DNA of 64,000 bases from Bettongia penicillata ogilbyi. Its lineage: Eukaryota; Chordata; Mammalia; Diprotodontia; Potoroidae. Under the pieces are notes generated by a model that was given only the letters and a program-made list of their open reading frames with translations, did not search any database and was not told the origin of the DNA. Below, piece by piece: positions 45,794-56,284 of this stretch. Where the stretch lies: positions 5,810,514-5,874,513 of the forward strand of contig JAJHZJ010000335.1 of the NCBI GenBank assembly GCA_023548195.1, given 5' to 3'. The position numbers and the translations under genes are program-made. The first letter of the stretch is position 1, and each line of letters opens with the position of its first letter.

Positions 45794-46583
45794 TTTCCCA
45801 GCCAGTTACTTGACTTCTGAAATTCCTTTCCTCCCCCGCCTGGATCCGCCCAGCTAGTGCTTGGCCTCTGAGATTCAAATTGGCGCTGGGGTGGGGGCAG
45901 AGCCGCCTCCCAGGCTGAGTTCCCTCGGGGGCTTTATGCAGAGACTTTCAGGAACGGAGCGGGTGGGGGCGGGGTGGGGGGCCGGCCTCCTAGGCTCAGT
46001 TCCGTCAGGGGCTTAATGCGGAGGCCTTCAGTAATAGAGCGGGGTGGGGGCAGGGCCGTCTCCCAGGCTCAGCTCCCTCAGGTTGCAAAGACTTTCAGTA
46101 ATGAAGATCCTGCCTGCTGCCGCTGCTGGCTCACCCTCCGCCCACTCCTCTGCCTCCGCCGCTTCCTGCCCCCGTCTCTGCCGCCGCCGCTTCCTCCCGA
46201 GGGGGCCTGAGTCACGGAGACGCTCCGCTCCCCTCCCCTAGCCCAGCTTTCTCTCTCACTGACCTGTAGCTTCTGTGGGCGGAGGGACTTTCCCGGCTGC
46301 CGGAGCTTCCCCCGGAGCTTTCCTCTCTGAAGCCTGCTCGGGTCAGCTTCTCTGGGGCCGCGGCCAGGGCAGCGTTGGGGTGGGGTCCGCTTTCCAGGGC
46401 ACAATGGATCCCGGGGACGGCTCTCCAGGGCTCACTGGAACGGAAATCTCTTCCCCTATATTTATGCACCCCCTGCAGTGATTCAGAATTTATGGGGATC
46501 TCTTTTTACCTTAATTCTATGGGTTGTGGGTTCGGAGCTCATAAACGTGCGTCCTTCTACTCCGCCATCTTGGCTCCGCCCCC
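45794..46583 (-). promoter_or_regulatory. HAL1 copy B 5'UTR and likely internal promoter
   Basis: A G/C- and CpG-rich 790-bp leader lies between the first base of the element and the ORF1 ATG. It contains AAGATGG near the 5' end, a YY1-like site as in many L1 5' ends, and a block of tandem units at 45888-46106. This is the only CpG-rich block noted in the window. It belongs to the element and not to PHF21A. Confidence 0.65.
45888..46106 (-). repeat. Three monomer-like tandem units in the HAL1 5'UTR
   Basis: Units 45888-45960, 45961-46040 and 46041-46106 share a GGGTGGGGGC start, CTCCCAGGCT or CTCCTAGGCT, GTTCC, and a CTTTCAG-like end. Lengths are 73, 80 and 66 bp, and similarity is moderate. 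Confidence 0.7.
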
Positions 46584-47096
46584 AAGAGAGACAATTTAAA
46601 AATTATGGGACTACCTGAAAGTCATGATCAAAAAAAGAGCCTAGACATCATCTTCCATGAAATTATCAAGGAAAAATGACCTGACATTCTAGAACCAGAG
46701 GGCAAAATAAGTATTGAAAGAATCCATCGATCACCACCTGAAAGAGATCCAAAAAGAGAAACTCCTAGGAACATTGTGGCCAAATTCCAGAACTCCCAGG
46801 TCAAGGAGAAAATCTTGCAAGCAGCTAGAAAGAAACAATTTCAGTACTGTGGAAATACAATCAGGATAACTCAAGATCTAGCAGCTTCTACATTAAGAGG
46901 AGATCTAAGGGCGTGGAATAGCATATTCCAGAAGTCAAAGGAACTAGGACTCAAACCAAGAATCACCTACCCAGCTAAACTGAGTATAATACTTCAAGGG
47001 AAAATATGGTCTTTCAATGAAACAGAGGACTTTCAATCATTCTTGATGAAAAGACCAGAGCTAAAAAGAAAATTTGACTTCCAAACACAAGAATGA
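46584..47096 (+). pseudogene. HAL1 copy C ORF1, truncated, with a stop
   Basis: This is the ORF1 RRM and C-terminal half only. A TGA at 46677-46679 sits where copy B has a cysteine codon. The open part 46776-47096 (106 codons) still reads RITYPAKLSIILQGKIWSFN and ends FDFQTQE. It starts without the coiled coil, so it is not functional. Confidence 0.88.
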
Positions 47097-48121
47097 GAAG
47101 AAGCATGAAAAAGTAAACAGCAAAGAGAAGTCTTAAGGGACTTACCAGAAGTGAACTGTTTACATTCCTACATGGAAAGACAATATTTGTAACTCTTAAA
47201 ACTTTTCAGTATCTGGGTAGTTGGTGGGACCACACACACACATGTACACGCATGCACGCACACACACATACACACATGTACACACACACAGAGATGGAGA
47301 GCACAGAGTGAATTGAATAGGATGGGACCATAGCTTAAAAGAAATTAAGGTAAATGGTGAGAGAGAAATGTAGTGGGAGGAAAGAGGGTGAAATGGAATG
47401 GGGTAATTATATGTCATTTAAGAGGCAAGTAGGAGACTTTTTAGTGGAGGGATAAAGTGGAGAGTTGAGGAAAAAAAAAAAAACCAAGAAGTATACCCTC
47501 ATCACATTTGACTAAAGGAAGGAATAAAATGCACACTCATTTTGGTATGAAAACCTATCTTACAGTATAGGAAAGTTGGGGGGAAGGAGATAAGCAAGGG
47601 GGGGGATGATGGAAGGGAGGGCAAAGGGAGGAGGGAGCAATTTGCAGTCAACACTTGGGGAGGGTCAGGATCAAAAGATAGAAGAGAAACAATGAGGGAC
47701 AGAATAGGATGGAGGGTAATTCAGTTAGTCTTACACAACACGACTATCAGGGAAGTCATTTGCAAAATTACACAGATATGGCCTATATTGAATTGCCTGC
47801 CTTCCCAAAGGGAATGGGTGGGGAGGGAGGGATGGGGAGAATTTGGAACTCAAAGTTTTAGGAACAACTGTCTAGTATTGCTGTTGCTACTAGGAAAGGA
47901 GACATACAGTTAAGGAGGAATAGAAAGTCATCTGGCCCTACAGGAGAAAAGAGAAGATGGAGAGAAGAGAAGGGAGGGATGACAGAAGAAAGGGCAGATT
48001 GGAGATTGGGAAAATTAGATTGCTTGGGGTATTGGGGTGGGGGGAGGGGATAAAAGGGGAGAAAATTTGGAACCCAAAATTTTGTGAAAATGAATGTAAA
48101 AAGTTAAATAAATAAATAAAA
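46584..48121 (+). mobile_element. HAL1 copy C, 5'-truncated
   Basis: It starts inside ORF1 at AAGAGAGACAATTTAAAAAT and continues through the ORF1 C-terminal half, the whole 3'UTR including a (CA)n region near 47231-47290 and both terminal modules, to AAGTTAAATAAATAAATAAA. It is close to copy B in sequence but has a nonsense codon at 46677-46679 and one extra codon in the C-terminal domain. Its poly(A) is short. Confidence 0.85.
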
Positions 48122-49712
48122 GAAATTGGAAAGCTGTTTAGGTAGCTTAGAACTCAGAGAGCAGACTAGAAATGAAAGGAATCTGCTCATCACCTCTTAA
48201 AACAAACTCCAAAATGAAAATTCCCAGGAATATTATTGCTGAAATCTAGAGCTCCCAGATCAAGTAGAAAGCAGGAAAGAAAGAATTCAAGTACCGGGGA
48301 ACCAGTATCACACAAAAATTTAGCATCCACCACTATATAGAAACAGAGGGCCTGGAATATGATCTTCTGGAAGGCAAAGGGTCAAGAATTACAGCCAAGA
48401 AGAGCCCATCCAGCAATACTGAGTATCCTCCTACAGGGGAAAAATGGGTCTTTAATGAAATAGAAGTCTTTCAAGCATTCCTGATGAAAACACGAGAGCT
48501 TAATGGAAATTTTAACATTCAAACATAGGACTCTTAAAGAAGCATAAGAAGGTAAACATGAGGGGGAAATCATAAAGGATTAAACAAGGGTAAGCTGTTT
48601 ACATTCCTATATGGGGAGAAGATAAGTGTAACCTCTCAGAACTCTATCACTAGAGCTCTTAGATGGAGTATCATTAGATAGAGGGCCTGGGTGTAATTCT
48701 ATTATGGTGGGATAATGTCAGAAGAATGGAAAGGTGGGAAAGCTGAAGGCATTGGGGGGGGGGGCAGGATGTTCTCATATATATGGGATATGCAAGGAAG
48801 ATTTTATATAAAGGAGGTGGAAGTAGAGGGAGGAATGGGCAAGACTGGAACCTCATTCTTTCCTGAAGTAGTTCAAGGAGAAAAAAACATATTGTGGGAT
48901 ACAGAGATTTGTCTTACCCAGCAAAGAAGCAGAAGGGAAAAGAGATCAGGAGAAGGGAGGGTTGAGTGGGGAATGAGAGGCAGTGATCAAAGGCAAAACA
49001 GACTCTTGAGGATGGGACAAAGTGAAAAAGAAAAGGATAAGTGTAGGAAAATAGGATGTTGCATATTTGCAACATAACTGTAAATGTGGATGGGATGAAC
49101 TCACCCATAAAATGGAATAGTGTGGTGGAATAGTATAGCAGAATTGATTAGAAATTAGAATCTAGCAATATGTTGTTTATAAGAGATACAAAAGATAGGC
49201 ACAGAGTTAAAATAGGGGACTAGAGCAAAACCTGTTAGGCTTTTAACTGAAGTAAAAAATAGGAGTGAAGTCATGGTCTTAGAGCAAACTAAAAGCAGAA
49301 ATAGGCCCTTAAAAGAGACAAACTGGGAAACTACATTTTGTTACAAGGTATCATACCCTGCATTAATATCCGTACTAAACAGTTATGCAGCAAATGGCAT
49401 TACATTTAATTCTTTGAGGTAAAGTTAAATGAGTTTCAAGAGGAAATAGCTAGTTAAATGATGTTAGTGGAGGATGGGCCTCAATTTATCCCTCTTAGAC
49501 CTAGATAAATCTGTGCATGAAATAAATAGGAGGCTAAGGAGATGGGTGGAATTTTAGAAGAGTTAGATCTGCCAGACCTCCAGAGAGTATTGATGGGCAG
49601 TAAAAAGGAGCATGCCTATTTTTCAGCTATGCATGGCACATTCAGAAATACTGACCATGTATTAGGGCATAAACGCCTCAAATATAAATACAGGACAGCA
49701 GAAATGTTAAAT
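48122..49712 (+). mobile_element. Old L1: ORF1 3' half, spacer, ORF2 endonuclease part
   Basis: The ORF1 remnant is decayed (CTGCTCATCACCTCTTAAAA equals the IHRSPPER region). After a spacer, ORF2 begins near 49070 and keeps endonuclease motifs. The frame 49542-49730 shows FSAMHGTFRNTDHVLGHK, the EN fold segment conserved in L1s. ORF2 stops at 49712, where a SINE begins, so RT is absent. Many stops are present. Confidence 0.8.
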
Positions 49713-49850
49713 ACAGATGAAGAAATTTAGGCAAACAGGTTCGATGAGTTGCTCATGGTTCCATAGCTAGGCTTGATTTGAACTTGGGTCTTCCTGACTA
49801 CCGATTCAGTGCTTATTCTTCTGCACCATCTAGTTATCTTGAATTCCTAG
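49713..49850 (-). mobile_element. SINE fragment, antisense
   Basis: AGATGAAGAAATTTAGGCAA, TTTGAACTTGGGTCTTCCTG and ATTCTTCTGCACCATCTAGT lie in reverse order of the tRNA-type SINE. It joins the L1 at 49712/49713. Confidence 0.7.
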
Positions 49851-50856
49851 GAAAGAACTTTTCCTTTTTATATTCAGTGAATCCTGAGAATTAACATGAA
49901 GACAAAGCTTAAATCTTATGACACCTGGAGGTAGTCACTTACAATACCAACTTGCCTCACTAGTTATTTCTCATCAGAAGTGCAGCTCGTTGTCTTCAGC
50001 ATGGAAAAAATAAATTTGCATCTTTCTTCCCAGGAGGATTCTTTTAAGATTATCAATTGTGCCCCTGTTTTTGTTCACTTCTGAAGCTTTGGGGCTATTT
50101 GCTGGGGGAAAAAAATATTTTGTCCCCTAGAATCAAAGCCAGTTTCTTAGCCTTCCTAGTTTCTTTGCTGTTCAGGTAAGCACCAACCAAGGATGCACTA
50201 GGATTTCAGGCAGTGTCTGCTTCCTTTCCCTCTTAAAAGGGTCATAATGACCCCGTAAGAGAAAAAAGCCAAAGGGCTTCTCTCCTTGAGTTGTGTCCAG
50301 CCTCAGTCATTGGAGGAACATATCCATGTAACATTTAGTTTCAGCTGCTTATGGGACTGGGGTTTGTGTAGATTCTGCAATCTGCAACCATCTCAGTCTA
50401 GCAAAGGGGCCAGCGCTTGTCTTGTTGAGGTAGAATCCAGGAGGACCACCGTTCTAACTTACTTCAGCTCTTGGAAACCTTGTCTGGACGCAAGAAGAAA
50501 ACAGAGCAAGTCTGAGTGGTTGAGATGAGAATTGCTGAGTCCAGGGTGGAGCATGGCCTGTGTGCTGTACCCCAGTGTCTCACTCAGAACCTAGTCACTC
50601 TTATTTTAGAAAATTGTCTAACAAGCTCCATTCTCACCTCCAAGCTGATTAAAAGGGTAATCTTTGCAGGAGCAAAAAGTCACCAAAGCAAAAAGTGCCA
50701 TTTGACAGAAGAGCAAAGATAAGCTGCTTTTTGGTTTGTTTGTTTTTTTAGGCAAACATGATAACTCTAAGTCTAGGGCTTGTCAGGGTAGGATCAGACA
50801 CTCTATTACCATAGGACTTACAGATTTAGGACTGGAAAGATCCTAAACGTTCCATA

Positions 50857-51540
50857 TGCCCTAAAGGCAGTCAGACTCTGCATACTCTTTGATCAAACAA
50901 TACTACTACTAGGTCTGTATCCCAGAGATCATAAAAAAAGGAGAAAAGACTTATGTGTACAAAAATAGTTATAGCAGCTCTTTTTGTGGTGGCAAAGAAT
51001 TGGATATTGAGGGCATGCCCATCCACTGGGGAATGGCTGAACAAGTTCCGGTATATGATTATAATGGAATACTGTTGTGCTATAAGAAATGATGAGCAGG
51101 AGGACTTCAGAAAAACCTGGAAAGACTTATATGAACCGATGCTAAATGAAATGAGCAGAACCAGGAGAACACTGTACACAGTAACAGCAACGTTGTGCGA
51201 TGACCAGCTTTGATAGATTTAGCTCTTCTCTGCAAATTCAATGTAAAACAATTTAAAAAGACTCATGATAGAAAATGCTATCCACATCCAGAGAAAGAAC
51301 TATGGAGTCTGAGTGAAGATTGAATCATACTATTTTCATTTTTTTGTTTTTTGTTTTTCATGGCTTTTCCCTTTTGTTTCTTCTTTCACAACATAACTTA
51401 TGTAGAAATATGTTTAATATGATTGCACATATTGGGGAGGAGGGAGAAAGGAAGGAAAAAAGAAAAATTATCTTATAAAAATTTATGTTGAAAACTATAT
51501 TTACATGTTATTGGAAAAAATAAAATAATATTTACTAAAA
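50857..51540 (+). mobile_element. L1 3' end (ORF2 C-terminus and 3'UTR)
   Basis: The frame 50953-51213 gives CPSTGEWLNKFRYMIIMEYC then CAIRNDEQEDFRKTW, which is the very C-terminal L1 ORF2 domain. The 3'UTR follows: GTACACAGTAACAGCAACGT, CCACATCCAGAGAAAGAACT and TTGAAAACTATATTTACATG. It is 5'-truncated and ends in an A-rich tail. Confidence 0.9.
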
Positions 51541-51562
51541 ATATATATATATATATATATAT
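51541..51562 (+). repeat. (AT)n run after the L1 tail
   Basis: Eleven perfect AT units directly follow the A-rich tail of the L1. Confidence 0.95.
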
Positions 51563-52457
51563 GTTCCTCATGATAAAATCATGGGTATACCCTGGAGTCA
51601 GTGGGCAAAAAGGTTACAAAGGTTGTTGTCCACACATTTAAGTGTGGATAATATGTTTTGGAAAGATTAATAAAAAGTTAAAAAAAACTTTTTTTTAAAT
51701 TTTTGAGTGTTAATCTTACACAGTATCATGTAGTTCCCCATTCCTTTCCCCAGTAATCCCAGATAAACAAGGTATCAGAGCCTTCTTTTGTCCTTGAGAT
51801 GCTTTAATTAAGGTTTCAACTACTTTCCAGGAAGTGAGTTGGTTTGATTTCTTTTTTTCCTTCATCTTTTATTTGGTTTCCTCTTTGCCCAGGAAGAGTC
51901 TTTCGTATTTGCTTAGTATGCTGGTGGCATTCTCCTACCCAGAACTGAGTAATTAGAAGAGCATGGCATTGTTACCTGTCTGCTCTTTCCCCTTAAACAT
52001 CTCTGACCATTCCCCTTCAAAATCTGGGTCTCCTGTGTGGCAAAAGCAAAGCTAGAAGACCAGTCAGGTGTTAGTTCTTTTAAGCAGCATGTACTTGATC
52101 ACTGGGCAGGCAGCCTTTGTCTCGGATATATTTTCTTTGTTCTTTTTTTCTTGGACCTGTGGGCAAAAGTGGCATTTTAAAGACATGCTAAGCTATTAAG
52201 TTAGGGTCCTGAGGAAGGATGGTAGCAGTCAGTTCAAGACTAAATAAATAGGTGACAGTCCAGCTTTTGAGCTGAATGACCATTGATGTGAACTAGACAA
52301 GATTTGGGGTCCCTTTTGAACTTGGCCAATTAAAAGTAACAGCACCAACTTAAACTGTAGCTTCTCCCTTAAGACTTTATCTATAGAACCTGGTGATTGC
52401 AACTCTGGTGGGTTAACATATGGAACATTAATGGCTCTCTTTTTCTTTTTTGTTAGA

Positions 52458-52490
52458 AACTGGTTGCTCAAATGAAGCAGGATCCACAGG
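52458..52490 (+). CDS. PHF21A: PHF21A coding exon 2, a 33-nt microexon (residues 19-29)
   Basis: It encodes KLVAQMKQDPQ, which continues MELQTLQEALKVEIQVHQ in the known protein. The upstream tract (CTCTCTTTTTCTTTTTTGTT) and AG at 52456-52457 are strong, and the donor GTAAAT at 52491 is somewhat weak. At 33 nt it is a microexon in phase 0, so skipping it would remove exactly 11 residues in frame. Confidence 0.93.
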
Positions 52491-54219
52491 TAAATATTTA
52501 CTTTTATTCATTCCTTCATTCCTGAAGTTAAAAAATAAAAATGATGATGAATTTCTAAAGGAACTCTTTAAGCATAAAGGAATTGTCTGACCTTTAAAAA
52601 GCCATTGTCCTAGGCTAGAGATCTTCATGCTTTAAGAGCTGAGGGAAGAGCCTCCTCTGAGTTATTTTTTTCATGTAAATAGGATATCATCTCATTTATT
52701 ACTTTTTTTCATTGCTATTAGAGTAAATTGCTTTTTATGTCTTGACAAAAATATGAAAACATTTGCTGTCAAACACTGGGTCATTGTGAGACCTTCTGGA
52801 GCCTTATGTTGAAAGTAGCTGAGGGGAAATTGTTACTCAGTTTTACTTTGTGTGTTTGTGTAGTTGTCCAGGGTCACTTGGCTCCCGAAAGCTTCTCTAT
52901 GAACAGGTTGACACCGGATCTCCAAGGGGTGTACCTATCACCGTTTGTAGCAGTCAGGCAAGTAGGCCAGTCTTTCTCTGGACTGGTCCTTGAGTTTGGT
53001 GGGCACACCCTGACTCAACCATTCTACTTTCTCTTCGCTCATTAGAAAGTGATTATCTTGCCTTATATAGTTTATTGTCTGTTCTGACATTACAGCTTCT
53101 GTAACTTCTGGGAAGCTTAAGTATTATATATAGAAAACGTTGTATTTTAGTCAAAATCTGCTTTCTGGAAATCAAAGGAGAATTTCCCTCATTTTTATAA
53201 GTAATTCAAAGGAAACCTGGAACTGTGAGTGTGTACTTGGATAAATTTTATAGTTCATTAAACATTGTAGGTCTACCATGCTAAAGAAAAAAACCCTGGA
53301 GTTTTAAGAGTAGCATTTTAGCTCATCTTCTGTTAGTAAGATAGGAAAAGGTTCTTTTTACAAGCTCAGGGCTCTCTGGCTTAATTTTCTCCATGTCTCA
53401 GTGTAATCCATTGATTCCAGTAAATGGTATTCATTCCTCTCTGGCTGTCCATTTTTCCAGTGTGTTTCCTTTTTGAACTTGTATATAATGCACATTAAAA
53501 TAAATCTGAAAGATTGGTGTGCTATGCCTTAGAAGTAGAACCTAAAACAGGAAACATTAAAATATTTGCTTATTTTAAATAAACCTATCTGATGAAGCCT
53601 TCTTGTAAGTACTTGTTTCTGTAACATACCATGTGATGACAGGACCAAGCAGTCCTTCATCTGAGTCTCAGAGGCAGAGCTGAAGACATTGCTGGGTCCT
53701 CCTCTGGGTGAGGCCTGCCTGCCTGCCTAACATCAGATGAGCCCTATGTAATAATTGACTTTCTTCATATGCAAGCTCTGGCCTCGGGTGGGTGAGGGGA
53801 CTTTCTAGGTCAGACAAGTGTGGATGATGCTAACATAAAACACAATAGAGATTAAGGTGGGATGAATTGGGAGAATTTTACAAAGAGTGGTTAAGTAAGA
53901 ATAATCTCACTGGGATATATGTTTAATCTGTGCCCTTCAGTATTGGCCATTTGCAAATTTTAATATTTGTTTTAATTTCCATCTGAGTAAAAGCAAGATA
54001 GAGCACATTTAATAGGGGTATGTGCATTCATATATTAATTCCTAGAATTTCCAGAGTTGAGGAAATAGATGCCCTTATAGGCAATGTTCTAGTGTGGTTG
54101 GGCAGTTTCAGTGGTCATCATAATGAGACATTTTCCAAATCTAGGCTATAACTTACTGTATAACACTGTACTAAGGAATGGGGGAAAAGAGAAAAATCCC
54201 TCTACTGTTATACACTTAA

Positions 54220-54265
<46 letters not shown>

Positions 54266-54673
54266 GGAGCGAGAGAGACAGAGAAGATGTACATATGTGT
54301 CATCTGGTTTTTTTTTTGTCTCTGAATGGGAGAGTTTCTTTCAATATGTGACCCAAGAATGTGACTTCTTGGCAGAAAGGTGATATTTCAGTGGAAGATT
54401 CTGGAAAGCCACTGGTGTGTTAATAACTTTTATTTAGCTCAGTTTCTTCTAAATTTGAAACCATTCTAGAAAACAGTTGCTTCTCTCCCCAGTAGTGCTT
54501 GAAGTGTGCATGGAGACTTGTGGATCAGGGAATGATGCAGCTGGGTAAAGTTAATGCTAAATGCTTGAAATGGTTCATGCTTTGTAATACCATAAATGCC
54601 TAAAGTTCTCTTCTACTATTCTGTGTTAACAAATGAAATATCTTTCTCACAGATCTTTTTTCTTTCCAATCAG
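52491..54673 (+). other. PHF21A: PHF21A intron between coding exons 2 and 3
   Basis: About 2.2 kb. No further exon is seen. A GT/GA microsatellite lies at 54221-54288. No clear LINE or SINE was recognised. Confidence 0.8.
54221..54288 (+). repeat. (GT)n(GA)n compound microsatellite
   Basis: Eleven GT units are followed by a long GA run with interruptions. It ends 385 bp before coding exon 3. Confidence 0.95.
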
Positions 54674-54739
54674 AATGCTGATCTGAAGAAGCAGCTTCAT
54701 GAACTCCAAGCCAAAATCACAGCTTTGAGTGAGAAACAG
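54674..54739 (+). CDS. PHF21A: PHF21A coding exon 3 (residues 30-51)
   Basis: It encodes [11 protein letters not shown] then [11 protein letters not shown], which follows KLVAQMKQDPQ in phase 0. The acceptor reads TTTTTTCTTTCCAATCAG and the donor GTAGGG at 54740 is non-ideal. The sequence is Leu/Lys/Glu/Gln rich with heptad-like spacing, so a coiled coil is likely. The next exon (KRVVEQ in the human protein) is not in the remaining 9.2 kb. Confidence 0.93.
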
Positions 54740-56284
54740 GTAGGGGAAAAGGGGGGCATATTTTTAACATTGTGTTCTAAAGATACAGTATGTCTACTCC
54801 AGGCTTCTAAGAGAACTGCTATTTTTCCTCATGTGTGAAAATAAGTGTGGGCAGTCAGACTCAGTTTTAATTTTGTTTGAGCTCTGTTTATCCATTTTTG
54901 TTTTTGGTTGAAATCAGACTAGAGTATCCCATGAGTTTGTGTTACTGGCAAATATCTAAAAGCTATATGGCAGGCTTCTGTTAACTGTTTTAATTAAACT
55001 AGATTTTACCTGCAGTTGAAGGTATAGAAAGTTAGCAGGGAAATGTGATGCAGAGATTCTTTGGCCTTTTGTGTCTTAGGATAGCCACTCTAAAGGTTGG
55101 AGTCATCCTTTAACCTCAAGTGTGAGAAAGGTGGTTGTAATTATCTCCCATTTTCAGTGTGATTCTATCTGGATAGCTCATCTTTAACAGTGATCAACTT
55201 CTCTTTTGTGAACCTATCTGAGATGGATGCTCTCCCTATCTCTTTCTCTCTATATTGACTGTTTTGCAGTATTCTAGAGAATGACCAATTTTGGGTGACT
55301 CTTGCCACCAGGTGGAGTGGTGGTGGCTGATAGACATGGTATCTCAGAAAACTGACAGAAACATTCGCTTACGTCTTCCTCCCTCCTCCTTGTCCCCTAC
55401 TGTTTGTCATGAAGATAAATGCATGAATCAGAAGAACACTGTGATGTGTACCATTTTAATATCATTTGGTAGTACATAATTGTACTATTTTAGTGAAGAT
55501 TTTCACTAGGTAATTCCCAGTAACTGATAATTGAGTTTTTAAAAGTTAATTTTAGATAGTAATGCATTATCTGAATGGGTTCTTTCCTCTTAGACTGTTT
55601 CTTTTTTTAAAGTGATGTCAAATTGTATTTTCATTCAGCTAAGGTTTTCCTGACTCTGAGCTCTGAACTCTGTCGGGGTACAGGCTTTGTTGCTCCGTCT
55701 GACTCCAACTCGGTGATTCTGTGTGGAAGACACAGGGATTAATTCATATTTCAATATTGAGTCTTTTCCCAAAGTTACTTCTCCTTCCCCTCCTGCCCAA
55801 TATTAGAAGAGGAAAATTGCCAGACTAGTATAGGGGGTGGGTCGATAATTTGTAAGGAAAAATATAAACTGAGTTTGCTGTGTGTCTGTGGTAAAGCTGA
55901 GTCAGCCTTCTAAAGTCATCACCATTGATGTGTGTGAGTGAGAGTGTTCTAGCCTTAGACTTTTGTCAGCTTGGGGGCCTTTCTGGCTTCAGGGTTAGTT
56001 GGACAAGATATCAGCGCATGAGTCACATTTGCTGAAAAATTCTCATGTTCATACAGAGATGTAGAAGGTGAGAACTGACTGCAGAGCTACATTTTGTATA
56101 ATTGAGCAACTTGAAGGGATTTAATATTCTTAAGAAAATGAAAGCAAAGATCTGGCTCCCTTCTGTAGCAGTCAGGAAGCAAATTTAATCAGAGTTGCCT
56201 TTTTATTCTTTTTAAATGCTTTGCTCTCTGGAGACTTATTTAATAGAAATTTGCATTTTTTATGTTTGGCAAACAGTAAGCTGT

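Larger units (their letters stand above)
43642..46583 (-). mobile_element. HAL1 (half-L1) retrotransposon, full-length copy B
   Basis: This 2.94-kb element runs on the minus strand from a 5' end GGGGGCGGAGCCAAGATGGC (46583 downward). It has a 790-bp CpG-rich 5'UTR, an intact ORF1 (44687-45793) and a 1.05-kb 3'UTR that ends in A-rich sequence (poly-T at 43642-43652 on plus). No ORF2 or RT exists between ORF1 and the tail. The 3'UTR has two L1-like end modules. It is much better preserved than copy A, so younger. Its 5' end abuts copy C with no intervening base. Confidence 0.88.
35425..52457 (+). other. PHF21A: PHF21A intron between coding exons 1 and 2
   Basis: This is a 17.0-kb intron and the most heavily invaded part of the window. 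It holds CR1, a GATA repeat, an L1 split by an LTR, a CR1/hAT/LTR nest, L2, the HAL1 head-to-head pair, an old L1 and a later L1 3' end. No further exon was recognised in it. 36331-38019, 41853-42360 and 49851-50856 show no clear repeat apart from the GATA tract. Confidence 0.85.

Noticed and set aside
46078..46404. 108-codon minus-strand frame (and overlapping plus frames) as a gene
   Set aside because: These are chance frames in the G/C-rich HAL1 5'UTR with low-complexity composition.
45840..46580. CpG-rich block as the PHF21A promoter island
   Set aside because: It coincides with the 5'UTR of HAL1 copy B, lies after the ATG exon, and is oriented opposite to PHF21A.
43642..48121. Classical twin-priming inversion of one HAL1 RNA
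   Set aside because: The inverted arm is full length including its own 3' tail, and the sense arm repeats the ORF1 half and 3'UTR, so one RNA template cannot supply both.
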